Assembly (NCBI GenBank): GCA_951394405.1
Contig: OX596341.1
Span: 682,001-746,000 of the forward strand
Direction: 5' to 3'
Length of the DNA stretch: 64,000 nucleotides
From: Coprinellus micaceus
Lineage: Eukaryota > Basidiomycota > Agaricomycetes > Agaricales > Psathyrellaceae
Position 1 is the first letter of the stretch. Every line of letters starts with the position of its first letter. Position numbers and translations under genes: made by a program. The notes beneath the pieces were generated by a model. That model saw only the letters and a list, made by a program, of their open reading frames with translations, made no database searches and had not been told where the DNA came from. Below are positions 47,101-59,692 of the stretch, in pieces.

Positions 47101-50100
47101 TTCTCGATAGGACTATCCCAGTGGAAGAAGCCTCTGCCCCTGTGGCCGAGGATGATGCTGTCGAGGATGTGATCCCTGTTGCTCCTGAAGAGGTTGCGAT
47201 AGAAGAACAGGCCGACCCTGTCGTCGCTGAAGCACTAGCTGAGGAAGTGGCAAGTTCCTCCCAAACGCCCCAGGCCGAAGAACTCGCCCCCGTTGTTGAT
47301 GTAGAAGCCGCTGTCCAGGAGCCTGAGCCTACTACTGTTGAACCAACTGCCGAAGCTGCCGAAGTCCCTGCTGTGCCTGCCCCACCAGCCGGGGAGGAGC
47401 CTGAGCCCGAGGTGAACGTGCTGGAGACCGAACACGAGGACTCCGCTGAACCTCCAGCCACGACTGAAGAGAAGGATGAAGTCCCTGTCGCCAACGGACA
47501 CCTTGCGGAAGATCTTTCCCTCGTAGCTCCTCTCGTCAAAGAAAGTCTGCCGGAGCTGCCAGTTGCCGTGCCCGCGGCCGATCTTCCCGTTGAGATCGCT
47601 GTTGAGCAGTCTGTGCTTAACGAGGAGGTAGATGCTCCTGCTCCCGAACCCGAGATCCCTCCAACACAGGAGGAAGATGTCGCCGTGGTCCCTGAAGCCG
47701 CCGTTGCCGAGGTTGAAGAGCAGCCCGCGCCGATCCACACCATTGTTGGAAACGGCTCTCTGAAAGAGGAATTGGCCGAAGGTGGAACCGAAACCGAGGG
47801 CAAGCCTATCGACAAAGAGGAAGTCGCCACCATTCCATTGGATACACCCGTACCTGCCCAATCTGTTCACGATTTACCTACTGACGCTCCCGAGATTCCT
47901 GCTCCGTCTGCCGATGAAACCAAGCCAGAAGGTGGCAATTCATCGTAGTGCTTTGATTGCTTTCGTTTACTTATGACCCTTCTAATAGCTACGGACACGC
48001 TCCTTGAATTACATTCTAATGCCGAATCTGGGACCGCAGAGTTGGAGAATGATACTCAGGTTCCCCCATTTCATTAAACGCTTGTCAGCTGGTCACTGAC
48101 TCTGTTTTCGATAGGACACCACGGCAAACCCCGCCTATATTGGAGCAGAAAAGGAAGGTCGGTGCCCACATTTTAATGTCGTGTTTTACACGCGTTGATT
48201 CATTTGACATTGATCGATAGCCGAAGAACGGGAACCCATTCAGAACAGGACCCTGACGACGCGGGAAAGCGATCTCGAGCCCGCCGCTTTAGGTTAGTCG
48301 CAGCAAGCTCTTCACACGCCCCGTTTCACAACTAATCCAAATCGACAGTCGAGTCTATTCAGATTGAGGTCGACGAAGTCGCCCCAGCATCAGGAACTCA
48401 GGACGAGGAGGTCCCACTCGCAGCGAACGTCATCTCAAGTCTTCCCCATCTTGAACCCCTGAAGACTGGCGACGACGATGAAGCCAATAACGAAGGCGAC
48501 CTCCCAGCCGTTCCTCTGGTCGACGTCGATATAAGGGAACCTTTGGAGACCCCCGATCACATCACCGTTCCGCTGTCGCAAGAGGAGGTTCAACAGGACG
48601 ATCAGCCTGGCTCGCCTTCCCTCTCCGAGACCCTCGAGGCTCAGCATCTGCCTCCAGCGATAGAGCATGCGCTTGAAACAGGTTCAACCCCTTCAGCAGG
48701 CGCTCTCCTCGACGCAGTTCAATCAAACGAAATTGCCACCGAACACGACTCAATCGCGAGGACCGCCCCTCCAGCCATCGATGTCGCACTTGCTGAGGGC
48801 TTGGCAGAGTCGGTTGACCTCCCCACTGCTATCGAAGCCGCCTTCGAGTCAGGATTCGCCCCAGACCCAGAGGCTCTGCTCAATGCCGTTCAGGCCAGGT
48901 TGGCTGCGACGGTCTTCGCCCCTGGCGAACCATCACCAAGCGTGGAGAAGAAGGAAGATGATGGAGGCTTGAACCGAGCGGTCAGCATCCCGCAGCTGAA
49001 TGGAAATAGTTTCCATCATGAAGAGTCCCTCGAGGGAGAAACGAAGGACCGCGCTGCAGGTGGGTTATCTGATTATTGAATATGTACTTCATCTCACCCT
49101 TTGTATGCATTACTAGATCACGATAACTCGGGCCCCGATGATGCTGAAGCGCCGCGTGTCGCACCTCCTGTGGACGATGCGGTCAGCGAACCTGCACCGG
49201 CCTCGACTGAGGTTGCTATCCCATCGCCGGTTGAGGAGAGGGAAGGCGTCGTCGAGGTTGGCGATGTTCAAGAGCCGTTGGGAGTCGTTGCCGATGTCTC
49301 AGTTCTGGAACCTACTGCCGAGGCAACTGGTAGTCCCATCCTTGAGGTACTGACGAAGGACGCACCACTCGTGGATGTCGAAGAGCATGAGCCCATCTCC
49401 CGTACGATGCCTGAAGCCACCCCTGCACAGGTCGACGCAGAGGAACCCGCTCCTGTTGTTGAAGACAATGTCGATCCTACCACGACCACCAAGGATTCGG
49501 CCGCTGCGGAAGTTGAAGCTCAGCCAGAGGACCTGGTCGAGGAGGCGGAGGACGATATACCCGTGAGCGAGGAAGTTACCCCTGCGCCGGTCGAAGGCGC
49601 CCCTGCAATTGAACAGGCGATTCCCGTGGTCGAGAGTGAGGGTGGGGCTGCCCCGGTCCAGGAGGAAGCCATAAGAGCTGAAGACACCGCTCCAGTTGTC
49701 GATGAAGATACTCACGATGCCGAGAAGGAAATCATCGCTGCTCAAGGCGAGGCTCCAGTCGACGAGGAGATCCCAGTTGTTGCAAACGGCGCCCCAGAGG
49801 TTGAACAGCCCAGCCCAGCCCTCGAGGAAACGGTCCCCGCTGAAGTCGAGGAACCCGGTCCCGGTCCCGCACAAGATGGAGTCGTTGCCGACGGACATGA
49901 GGCGCCCGCCGATGTACAGGTCATCGAGGCAGAAGACCCTATTCAGGCGCAGGAGGTCCCTGTTGTGGAGGAGACGACCGCCGTAGTGGAAGAAACGCCT
50001 GCGTCAGAGGAAGGCAAAACTGTCGTGGTGATCGAGGAGGATTCAATCGTCGTAGAGGAGGCCCCTCTGACCACTGAAGAGCAGCCCATCATCGATGAAG

Positions 50101-53057
50101 CTTCTCTCCCGCCAAAGGCGGCCCTCGTCATTGAAGAGGAAGCGGGGCCTGTCGAAGAAGCGACAGTGCCGGAGGAAGTGCCCCCAGTTGTCGAGGAAGA
50201 GCCTCTCGTAATCGTGGAAGTAGTGCAAGAGCAGTTGGAGGAGCAGCAGGTTGTTGAGGGCGAGGCCCCGGTTGAGGAGGGAACAATGGTCGATGAAGAG
50301 CCTCTAGTTGCCCAAGACGAAACCCCCGTTGTTGAGGAGAAGGAGGTTGTTGAAGAAGTGACGCATCTAGAGGAACCGCTTGTGGAGGAAGAGGTGGCCC
50401 CCGAAGAGGTAGAGACGCCCGTGGCTGAGGGGAAGGAGGAACCTGTTGCCCAAGTGACACCTGTGGTGGAGGACGCTTTGGAGGACGCGAAGCCCGTGGA
50501 GGGAGAACCGGTTGTCGAAGAAGACCAGGAGAAGCCTGTCGCTGACGATAAGACATCTGAGTCTAAGGAGGAGGCGTCGATAGCCGACGAGGAGGAGCCT
50601 GTTGCGAAGGAGGAGGATCCAGTCATCGAGAAGGAGACCCCCATCGTTGAGGAGGCGCCTGTTGTTGAGGAGAAGGTTGTAGTTGAAGAGTCGGAGGAAC
50701 AAGCCCCTGCTGTCGAGGAAGGGCCCCCCGTAGTTGAGGAGAAGCCCGAGGAGGAAGAAGTTATCGAGGGAGAGGCGCAAATAGTGGGACAACCTATTGT
50801 GCGGGAAGAGGCTACGGATGGTGGGGCGCGCGTCGAGGATGAGAGGCCTGTTGTTGAGGAAGAGATACCAGGAGTGGAGGACCCGCCCTCTGTCGTCGAG
50901 GAAGAGGCGCCTGTGGGAGGGGTGCTGGTGGAGGAGGAACCCGTAGCTAAGGAGGTGCCCAGGGTCGAGGAAACCGCAATCGTTGAGGAGGAACCCCCAG
51001 TCGTCGAGGAAGCGACCCCTGCGATTGAGGATACGCAGGCCATTGACCAAGAGATCCCCGTCGACCATGCGACTCCGGTACCGGAGCCGACACCTTCAAC
51101 GGAAGAGGGGAAACCCGCCATCGAGGGAGGCCCGGCCGTTCCGGAAGAAGAGGAGATCGCCATTGTGGAGATCGCCCCGACTGTGGAGGAGGAAGAGACC
51201 CCTATTGGTGAAGAGCCTACACCTGTAGTGGAGAAGGGGGAGGTTTTGGTCGAGGGCCTTCCTGACAAGAAATACGAGGAGATACCGGTCGTTGAGGAAG
51301 CGTCCCCAGTAGGTGAGGATGGCACCGCCGAAGAAGCACGAGCCCTCACCGTAGAGAACAAGGAGGTTGCTGAGGAGATTGAGGAGTCGCCCACAGTCCA
51401 GGAGGAGACTTCGATAGTTGAGGAAGAAACTCCCGCAGTCGAGGAACAAGCGTCTGTGGTGCCTGTCGAGGAGGAAAAGGTTATCGTGGAAGATGAAGTC
51501 GTTGAGGAGGTGAAGGCCCTTGAGGAGAAGGAGGTTGTTGAGGAGAAGGAGGTTGTTGAGGAGAAGGAGGTTGTTGAGGAGAAGGAGGTTGTTGAGGAGA
51601 AGGAGGTCGTTGTTGAGGAGGAGGAGGTTGAGGAGAAGGAGGTCGTTGAGGAAGAGCACGTTATTGAGGGAAAGAGAGATGCCGAGGAGGAGAAGGCCGT
51701 TGATGAGCTGAAATCGGTTGTGGGCGAGGAACCTATTGCAGAGAAAGGGTCTCTTGAACCGGAGGAACCAACCTTAGCGGTGGAGGAGGAGAAGCCTGTG
51801 GTCGATGAGGGTGCTCCCTTGGCTGAAGAAGAGCAACCTGTCGTCGTTGAAGACCACGTAGTGGATGATAAGAAGGTCGAGGAGGCGCCCGAAGCAGTGG
51901 AGGATAAGGCCGTTCTCGAGGAGGTGACAATTGAGGAGGAGACGCCGGTCGTGGAGGAACAAGCGCCCGTACCCGAGGAGGAAAATTCTGCCGTTGAGGA
52001 AGAGAGCGCGGTGGTTGAAGAGGAGAAGCCGGTCGCCGAGGAAGAGGAACCTGTCGTTCAGCAAGAGGAATCCGTGCTGGAGGAAGCGACACCAGCACCC
52101 GAAGAAATACCCGTTTCAGAACCGACAGCTGTTGCGGAGAAGCAGGAGCCCATCGTCGAGGAAGCGCCGCCTGCCATCGAGGAAGACCTCCCTCTTGTTC
52201 AAGAGCCGACTCCGGTCATCGAGGCAGACAAGCCCGTCGAAGAAGAAGAGATCCCGGCGGTCGTCGAGAAACCTATTGCCGAAGTGGCTCCTGTGGTTGA
52301 AGAGGCGGTCGGGGGGAAACCTGAGGTGGAAGGAGTGAAGCCTAGCACCGAGGACGGGACCCCAGTGGAGGAGGTAAAGCCCATCGATGATGTTCCGGTC
52401 GTCGAAAACAGCCAGCCCGTCGTCAAAGAGACGCCTGCCGTGGAGAAGAAGGAGGTCGTGGAAGGGGAGGGCCCAGTGGTCGAGGGAACGCCCGTCGAGG
52501 AGGAGGCGCCCACCGTCACGGAGCCACCCCCCGCCGAGGACCCAAACTCTGCTGTCGCCGAGGATAAACAGCCCGTGGTGGAGTCAGAAGTCGTTGTCGA
52601 GGACGATTCTCCCATCGTTGAGGCTCCTGTTGTCCATGAAGAGGCTCCTGAAACTAACGGTGCTGCAACGGTCCCAGCAACCTCCGAGAAAGAGTTACCA
52701 CCTTTCGTCGAACCTGAAGACATTCCCACTCCCGTTGAAGACACGCCTCCTGCTGTTGATGCCGACGCGCCCACCCTGCCGCCTCAGGATGCTCCTCAAG
52801 CTAAACCAGAGGTTCTCACATCCACTACCGATGAGCAAGTCGAAGTCCAGGCGCCTTCCCCTCAAGTTGAAGCTCATCCCGAACCAGCCATCGAAGCCAA
52901 GGAATCAATTCCAGCCCCCATTGAGGAGGTTGCCGCCACGATCGTCGACAAGCTCTCGACCCCTCTCGTGGAAGAAGATGATGACCCCATCGAGGTCAAC
53001 GAACCCAAGCCGTCCACCCTTGTCGCGGAGGAGGCTACGACCACGCCCAACGCTTAA
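44124..53057 (+). CDS. Giant Msb1/Mug8-domain protein with acidic Val/Glu/Pro repeat tail
   Basis: Eight exons: 44124-44556, 44607-45147, 45197-47931, 47989-48059, 48115-48157, 48221-48292, 48349-49059 and 49117-53057. They sum to exactly 8,547 nt (2,848 residues). Residues about 105-500 match what I know of the Msb1/Mug8 (DUF1708) domain: LPLSLLANLNQDEVEVLLSD, KVIGERRLTPVEAAGLVKVC, GVDTLGLMNPNWYSASPEVQ and KLSKIFGLWLLN. Msb1 proteins act in bud-site and polarity signalling with Cdc42/Rho GTPases. A basic Ser-rich stretch follows, then from about 46740 an acidic low-complexity tail (VVEEE, PVVEEK, APVEE types) through the rest of the protein. Reading exon 3 to its own stop at 47948 would end the gene inside the same tail. 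A GT/AG pair at 47932-47988 instead joins it in frame to exons of identical composition, and only 25 bp would separate two genes, so one gene is more likely. The start ATG opens MPSFLNKVFGRKK. Confidence 0.72.
49117..53057 (+). repeat. Coding low-complexity Glu/Val/Pro repeat array
   Basis: About 1,300 codons of degenerate repeats such as EEAPVVEEK, VEEEPV and TPVVEE, in one uninterrupted exon. The strong codon periodicity also opens very long antisense frames (for example 49943-51394, minus strand) that are artefacts. Confidence 0.85.
51522..51611 (+). repeat. Five tandem 18-bp units within the acidic tail
   Basis: The unit GAGGAGAAGGAGGTTGTT (EEKEVV) is repeated five times head to tail. 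The first four units are identical and the last has one substitution (GTC for GTT). Such near-identity indicates recent slippage or unequal exchange. Confidence 0.9.
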
Positions 53058-55088
53058 CCGTTGGCGATACCCTACGAACTGACGACCTTTTTCTATCTGT
53101 TTGGTACGCTCATATCGCCCTAACCCACGGCCCAGGTAACTGACACCCCTCCACAGTACAAACACCCCTATGGATTCCCATCCCCTTCCACTCTTTCTAC
53201 CCCTGCTACGATACGATTACGACTTCTACTTTTTCCTTGCTCGATTCACTGCCTGATTGATTTACTGTCCGATCTATTGTCTCTTTCTTGAATACCTCTC
53301 ACCCCATCTCTGTTTCGTTCTGGTTCCGGTTCTGCGCTTGATTATGTTCTCTGTAATCTACAGTGTACTACGCTAGTCTCTCCCGCTCCATCTACTTGTT
53401 GTTGTGGCCTCTGCTCTCTGCTGACCGTCCCCGCTGATTGTGTTGTTTGTTTGTTACCACCACCACCGTCCTGTTTCATTATCCACCATTTCGTTTCTGC
53501 TACTCTTCCATTCGCCAGTGTCTACTACCCCGATGTACACCTGTATACCCTCGGAATTCATCAACCTTGTGTGTTGTTCAAGTTCACGCCTAGCCTTTAG
53601 CCTTCCTTCGCTAGCGTCGGAGACGAAACACCTCTGCTTGTTTCTCCCCTTCACTAAGCCAACCTCCAGAGACCCTGATCCATGTTCAAAGTTCCTCGCT
53701 TCATCGTCATTGCCCGGGACTGATAGGCGCCCAAACAGCGATCGGAATTCTCCGGCAGCGTAGGCGGAATCAAACCCGAGCTACTCCTTGAGAATTGTAG
53801 TCTTCAAGGCCTCTAAATAATCCTAAAACCAACTCCAGGTGTCCCTAAAATACAAGGGACCGCACTCTACCCCAGGGAATAAGAAGGGACTAGGAGAAGG
53901 GGACGGCGCAAGTAGAATAATGTCTGCGTCGATCGATTAGCGCTCGCCGCTTAAAGGGGTTGGCGATCGTTAAATTCCCATGGGCAGTAAGCCAACTCTC
54001 AAGGAACTCGTTCTCTTCTGGTAAAACCCGTACTCTGGGTCTACATCTCCTCAGCAAGAGAATCAGCAAGACGGAATACGCATCCCGTCGGCATGAATCG
54101 AATGGCAGTCGTTGGATGGCTTGACTTGGAGTCGGAGAAACCTGTAGTAGCCGAAATGGTGCCCTTTACACTTCCCTCTTACAGGTATAGAACTCTTCGC
54201 CCTATTGTTAACGAGAGAAGGCCTTCGAAATCGCGCGATTACCAGGCCCAAGGATCCTGAACCATGAGCGTCACTCTATCGTGCAATCACAGTGTCGACT
54301 CTGATGGATCCGCAGAGGCACTGTGGTCACGACTGCCTTCACCCAAGGTCCGTGTCACAGGCGGGCCTCGACAGCCTCGATATCGCTCTTCACAGTGGCG
54401 GCCGCAACAGTCCTACCCGTCGCCACAGGCTTTCGGAGGTGCACATTCTCGGAACAGACAGGGTCGCCCAGGATCTCTTGTAATTTTTATCTTCGGTCTT
54501 GAACTGTCGGACGACGACAGGTTCTCTTTAATTTCACCATTTTCTGGAAGTTGGTGCAGGTCCAAATCGGTGCTCGTTCGCATCCATCGACATATGCCTG
54601 GTACTCTCCTTCCCGTTTTCAGACGCAAGGTGCGCGGCCGAGGTCCCGTTCGTGGAAGAACATCGCCGAAACAGCACCCAGGGCACTGAGTACCGGCTGG
54701 GGGGACCGGGATAGAAGAGTATGGGAGGGTTCCTGTAGGTTCCTTGTGAACTGAGAACTCTACTGGAAAGAGTAGGTCGGAAACAAAAGGTCAGACTGTC
54801 GAACAATGGGCGCAGAATCCGTCGGATGATCCTGAACCTGCCTGATATGGCCGTACAAGGCCCCGAATCCGTGATTGTCCAGGCAACGTTCGTAAAAGAT
54901 GTCGAGAAGTAATTATGAGACTGATTTCTCCGATATATCCTGTCTCTCCTCGATTATTTATAGGCACTCCGGGGTGGTACATGGAGGACAGGGAGGTTGA
55001 AGGCTGAAGCCGGGCACCGCCGTCTCCGGAATATCCAGATGGCCCCCTTCAATATTTGAGAACCCCCCGGTTTGAATAATGGAATAAA

Positions 55089-55096
55089 TGACGTCA
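55089..55096. promoter_or_regulatory. CRE palindrome upstream of glycogen phosphorylase
   Basis: A perfect TGACGTCA, the binding site of ATF/CREB-type bZIP factors, lies 137 bp before the start codon. An AGGGG (stress-response-element core) lies at 55120-55124. Their order relative to the TATA box makes a real upstream activating site plausible. Confidence 0.55.
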
Positions 55097-55133
55097 ACCA
55101 GGATTGACCCAGCGTGAATAGGGGACCAGGGAA

Positions 55134-55139
55134 TATAAA
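55134..55139 (+). promoter_or_regulatory. TATA box of the glycogen phosphorylase gene
   Basis: TATAAA about 95 bp upstream of the ATG at 55233, followed by a pyrimidine-rich leader (CTCTTCCCTCCTCTTCC) typical of fungal transcription start regions. Confidence 0.6.
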
Positions 55140-55232
55140 CCCTCGTCCTCCCAAATCACAATTTATTCCCTCTTCCCTCCTCTTCCTCCCATACAGTCAC
55201 CCCGTCCGTTTCCTCGTCGGCGGTGAGGCACG

Positions 55233-58200
55233 ATGACCTCGACTATCGACCCCAAGGCCATCGGAAAACCGCAGCGGCCGCGTCGCCATGTGCGAACCTT
55301 GACAGGTACGACGGCCGGGACGACGCGAAGGGCAGGGAACTCATCTATGTCAAATAGGGTATCTGCCGGAGGTCGATGCTACCGGAAAGGAGCACTGGCC
55401 CCGCGGCGAAGAGGCTGTCTGGAAATCGGCCTTGCGCAATGTCGACGCAGGTGAGCGTGTACGATGAACGCGTCTGCCTCAGTCGGCTGAGATCGCTTCG
55501 CGTGTAGACACCCCGGCCATTACCAAGTCCATCGTCAACCATGTCCAGACATCTCTTGCTCGCCAGGCGTATAATCTGGGTGCGTAGTGCGACGATCGAG
55601 AGGCCTCTGGCGGCGCCTAACAGGGGCTATAATAGATGATCTCGGAGCATATCAAGCCGCCGCGCTCTCCGTTCGAGACAATCTTTTGGTCAACTGGAAT
55701 GAGACCCAGCTCAGCTACACTCGCAAGAACCCCAAGCGGGCCTACTACCTGTCCCTCGAATTCTTGATGGGCCGTACGCTCGACAACGCGGTATGTGCCC
55801 TCTACATCGAGTCTAGACGCGCCTTATACTCAATCGACACCGCCTCTAGCTCCTGAACCTCGGTCTAAAGGAACAATACCGCGACAGTGTCAAGAAGCTC
55901 GGTTTCAGCGTTGAAGATATCTTGGACAAGGAACGTGACGCCGCGCTCGGAAACGGTGGCTTGGGACGTCTCGCTGCGTGCTACCTCGACTCTGGCGCCT
56001 CGACCGTATGTCGTGGATTTCTCTTCATTCTTATCTCGGCGAAATTTCTGATGTCGCGTTTAGGAGCTTCCTCTGTGGGGATACGGTTTGCGCTACAAGT
56101 ACGGTATCTTCCAGCAGTTGATTTCTCCTGAAGGAAACCAGCTTGAGGTAGGGGGAGCGCCCATTGTCGCGTCTTCCATATTCTGATCTTATCGTTCTAG
56201 GCCCCTGATCCATGGTTGGAGAACCAGAACCCCTGGGAGGTGAGCGTCGTCGAATATTATCTTTTTAACCTCGCACACCCATTCCAAGATCCACTCTTGT
56301 CATTGAACGCGTCATAACCTATCTCACTCATCGTTTTGTTGCGTAGCTGCCTCGTCTCGATGTCAACTACGACATCCGATTCTATGGTCACGCCGACCGA
56401 CTCGGTGACGGAAAGGGCATCTGGCAAGGCGGTCAGGAGGTCCTCGCTGTGGCATATGACGTTATGATTCCTGGGTATGGAACCAAGACCACCAACAACC
56501 TTAGGTTGTGGGAGAGTAAGCCCAAGCGAGGCTTCGATTTGAACTCTTTCAATGGTATGTCCCCCCTCTCTCTCCTTCATACTGCCCGAAGCTTACCTCC
56601 TTATAGCCGGTAACTACGAGGCCGCTGTTGCTTCGTCGAACTCTGCAGACGCTATCACCTCCGTCCTATACCCCAATGACCATACGTGAGTCGCGTTCCA
56701 TTCTTCTTGGTCGATTCGAACGCTAAAGCACCCGCCCTTCTAGCACATGTATGTATACTTAGAAGTCTAATGATGTCCTAGCCAAGCAACTAACGAGCTA
56801 TTCAGTCGGAAAGGAACTGCGTCTGAAGCAACAATAGTCAGTTCCGGAGTTCCCCTCGCCGAACCCACGACCTAACTGTTATCGTTCATAGCTTCTGGAC
56901 CGCTGCCAGTCTTGCTGATATCCTCCGTCGCTTCAAGCAACAAGGAAAGCCCCTCCGCGAATTGCCCGATTGTGAGTCCTTCATCCCGTTCTACGGCTCC
57001 TCGGCTGACAATCTACAACAGTCGTTGCTATTCAGCTCAATGACGTACGTCTGCGCTCAGCCTTGGATACACTTTACTCACTACTTTAAACAGACTCACC
57101 CTACCCTCGCGATTCCCGAGCTCATGCGCATTCTCCTCGACGAGGAGGATCTGACCTGGGAGCAGGCATGGTCAATCGTCACCAACGTCTTCTTCTACAC
57201 TAACCACACCGTGCTGCCCGTACGCATTACCCATTCCCACCACCTGGGGTACCCTTCTGACGATCCAACCTTCTTTTATAGGAAGCCCTTGAAAAGTGGG
57301 CTGTCCCCTTGATCGAGCACGTCCTCCCCAGACACTTGCAGATCATCTATGACATCGTACGTCCCTGACCCACCGGCAAACATCTCCCACCGGTGCTAAC
57401 ATGCGGCCCGCAGAACTTGTTCTTCCTCCAGGCCGTCGAGAGGAAGTACCCTGGCGACCGGGAGAGGCTCGCTCGTATGTCTCTCATTGAAGGTGAGGCG
57501 TTTTCCCATGGTCCCATCTAGAGTCCCGCTAACAGGATATGCAGAGGGTCAGCCCAAGCAGGTCCGCATGGCCAACTTGGCAGTCATTGGAAGCCGAAAG
57601 GTCAACGGTGTCGCTGAGGTACGCTTTAACCTTCCTTGTCGAATGTTGCAGGTCGTCTGATACCCGGTCAAGCTTCACAGTGACCTCGTCAGGACTACCA
57701 TCTTGAAGGACTTCGTCGACTTCGAAGGCGTCAGCAAGTGAGTTGAAATGTACCCCTTCTGCGGTTACCATACTTACGCTACTCTCTAGGTTCTCTAACG
57801 TTACTAACGGTATCACCCCTCGCCGATGGCTCGATCAGTGCAACCCCGAGCTCAGTGACCTCATCACCACGACGCTCAAGCTCGAGAAGGATGTCTGGCT
57901 CAAGGATCTCTTCAAGCTCAAGGGGCTCCTCGAGTTTACTGAAGACGCCGCGTTCCGCAAGGAGTGGTGGGCCATCAAGCAGCGCAACAAGGAGCGGCTC
58001 GCCCACTACGTCCAAACCACGCTCGGCTTGACCGTCAGGACCGATGCAATGTTCGATGTCCAGATCAAGCGTCTGCACGAGTACAAGGTGCGGGTGGCTT
58101 GTTGTACGGATTTGGGGTTCCTGCTGACCGCGTCGTAGCGTCAAACCTTGAACATTCTTGGCGTTATTCATAGGTACCTCACCCTCAAGGGGTTGACCCC

Positions 58201-59155
58201 TGCAGAGAGGAAGAAGACCAATCCTCGTGTCGTCTTCTTCGCTGGAAAGGCTGCTCCTGCCTACTACATCGCTAAATTGGTATGTGTTCCCTTTACTTTT
58301 CTGTCGCCCTGTGACGCCTAACACTGGTTTAGACCATCCGCCTGATCGTCAACGTCGCTCGTGTCGTTAATGCCGACCCCGACACCAAGGACTATCTCCA
58401 AGTCTACTTCTTGCCCGACTACTCCGTCTCGCTCGCCGAGGTGTTGATCCCCGCTTCTGATATCTCGCAACATATCTCGACTGCGGGTACGGAGGCTTCG
58501 GGTACCTCGAACATGAAGTTCTGCTTGAACGGTGGTCTCTTGCTCGGTACCGTCGATGGTGCGAACATTGAGATTGCTGAGGAGGTCGGCGAGAGCAACG
58601 TTTTCTTCTTTGGGCACTTGACGCCGTGAGCCTATCTCCTTCGTTTCCTGAGTGTGTGTGGGCACTTACCCGTTCCTTTGTATAGTGCCGTTGAGGACTT
58701 GAGGTACCAGCACCTCTATCACCCGGTCCCTCTCGAGGAGAAGTGCCCCGCTCTCCACCGCGTCATCGAGCAGGTCTCTGCCGGCCTCTTCAACGACGCC
58801 GAGGTCTACGAGCCGTACGTTCACTCTTCTTTTGCCCTCGTCGCGCTATAGCTTACCCTCCCATCTAGATTACTCAACACCATCAAGCAGAACGACTACT
58901 ACCTCCTCTCAGACGACTTCGACTCTTGTAAGTCTTCATCTCTTTCATTTTGGGCTCACCCATCCTGACGTTCCCTCCCTCCCAGACATTGCTGCCCTCG
59001 CTATGGTCGACGAGGCCTACCAGGACAGAGACGAGTGGGTCAAGAAATCGATCCGCACCACCGCGCAGATGGGCAAGTTCAGCTCGGATCGCGCTATTCT
59101 CGAGTACGCCGAGAGCTTCTGGAACATCGAGCCAGTCGCCGTCAAGAAGAAGTAG
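55233..59155 (+). CDS. GPH1: Glycogen phosphorylase
   Basis: Cytosolic PLP-dependent GT35 enzyme that releases glucose 1-phosphate from glycogen. The coding region is cut by many short introns, and the joined protein is about 870 residues, the family size. The N-terminus [13 protein letters not shown] resembles the regulatory RRLTGF site of yeast Gph1, whose Thr is phosphorylated; an intron splits its Gly codon. Core motifs in order: [158 protein letters not shown] and [20 protein letters not shown], with the PLP-binding lysine near 58518. The start is the ATG at 55233 and the stop follows VAVKKK. No lesion was seen. Upstream CRE and STRE-like motifs suggest cAMP or stress control. Confidence 0.95.
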
Positions 59156-59692
59156 ACCTAGGGTTTCGCCAGTTGGATAGAGGGAAGGGCATGTTCTCGC
59201 GGACTCGAGGAAATTTGAAATACGGTTGTTGGATCTATAGAATACCTGGTGCTTGGATATCTGTGTGCTGTCGATGGTGTTACTTAACTGATATCTATAT
59301 CTCTGCCGACCTTTCGTTGTACTTATCTCTAACCCAAAATATCACGACTATGAACACTGATTTGAACCTCAGCTGGGGAGTGGAGCTGGGAGTGTCCTCC
59401 TTCTAGATATACCCTCGGGTTTTGGTCGTTGCAAAGTCAATAGAGAGTCGAACACAATGAAACCCGAGGGCCCTTCCTGCTTCGCCCCCTCTCATTCGGG
59501 ATCACTGCCATATCAGGGGAGTTACATATAGGTACATTTTCAATCAGTACATTACAACACAACTTCGAATGACCCGCAAGCAAGAGAAATAACGGTAACA
59601 TTTTTCATCAGCAAACCGGGAAGGTTGGCAGCGCCAAACCATGGAAGCATGAAGAGCATGTGTAACTACTACTGAAGGTATCTGAATCCTTA
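59156..59692. other. 3' flank between convergent genes
   Basis: Noncoding stretch between glycogen phosphorylase and the F-box gene. No features beyond presumed 3' untranslated regions. Confidence 0.5.

Larger units (their letters stand above)
53058..55232. other. Intergenic region upstream of glycogen phosphorylase
   Basis: 2.2 kb without a supported gene. The first 450 bases are pyrimidine-rich, as in a 3' untranslated region. Short frames at 53440-53763 and 54264-54689 show no family resemblance. The last 150 bases carry CRE, STRE-like and TATA elements, listed separately. Confidence 0.5.

Noticed and set aside
46610..53000. Very long minus-strand open frames (for example 46610-47833 and 49943-51394)
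   Set aside because: They are mirror images of the GAG/GTT/CCC-rich sense codons, giving Ser/Thr-only or Leu/Asn-only sequences without domains or splice structure.
47973..53057. A separate gene starting at the ATG 47973
   Set aside because: It would start 25 bp after the preceding stop on the same strand, leaving no room for terminator and promoter. The joined model is exactly in frame and compositionally continuous.
54264..54689. Open frame upstream of glycogen phosphorylase
   Set aside because: No domain, no family resemblance and overlapping frames on the other strand. It reads like noncoding DNA.
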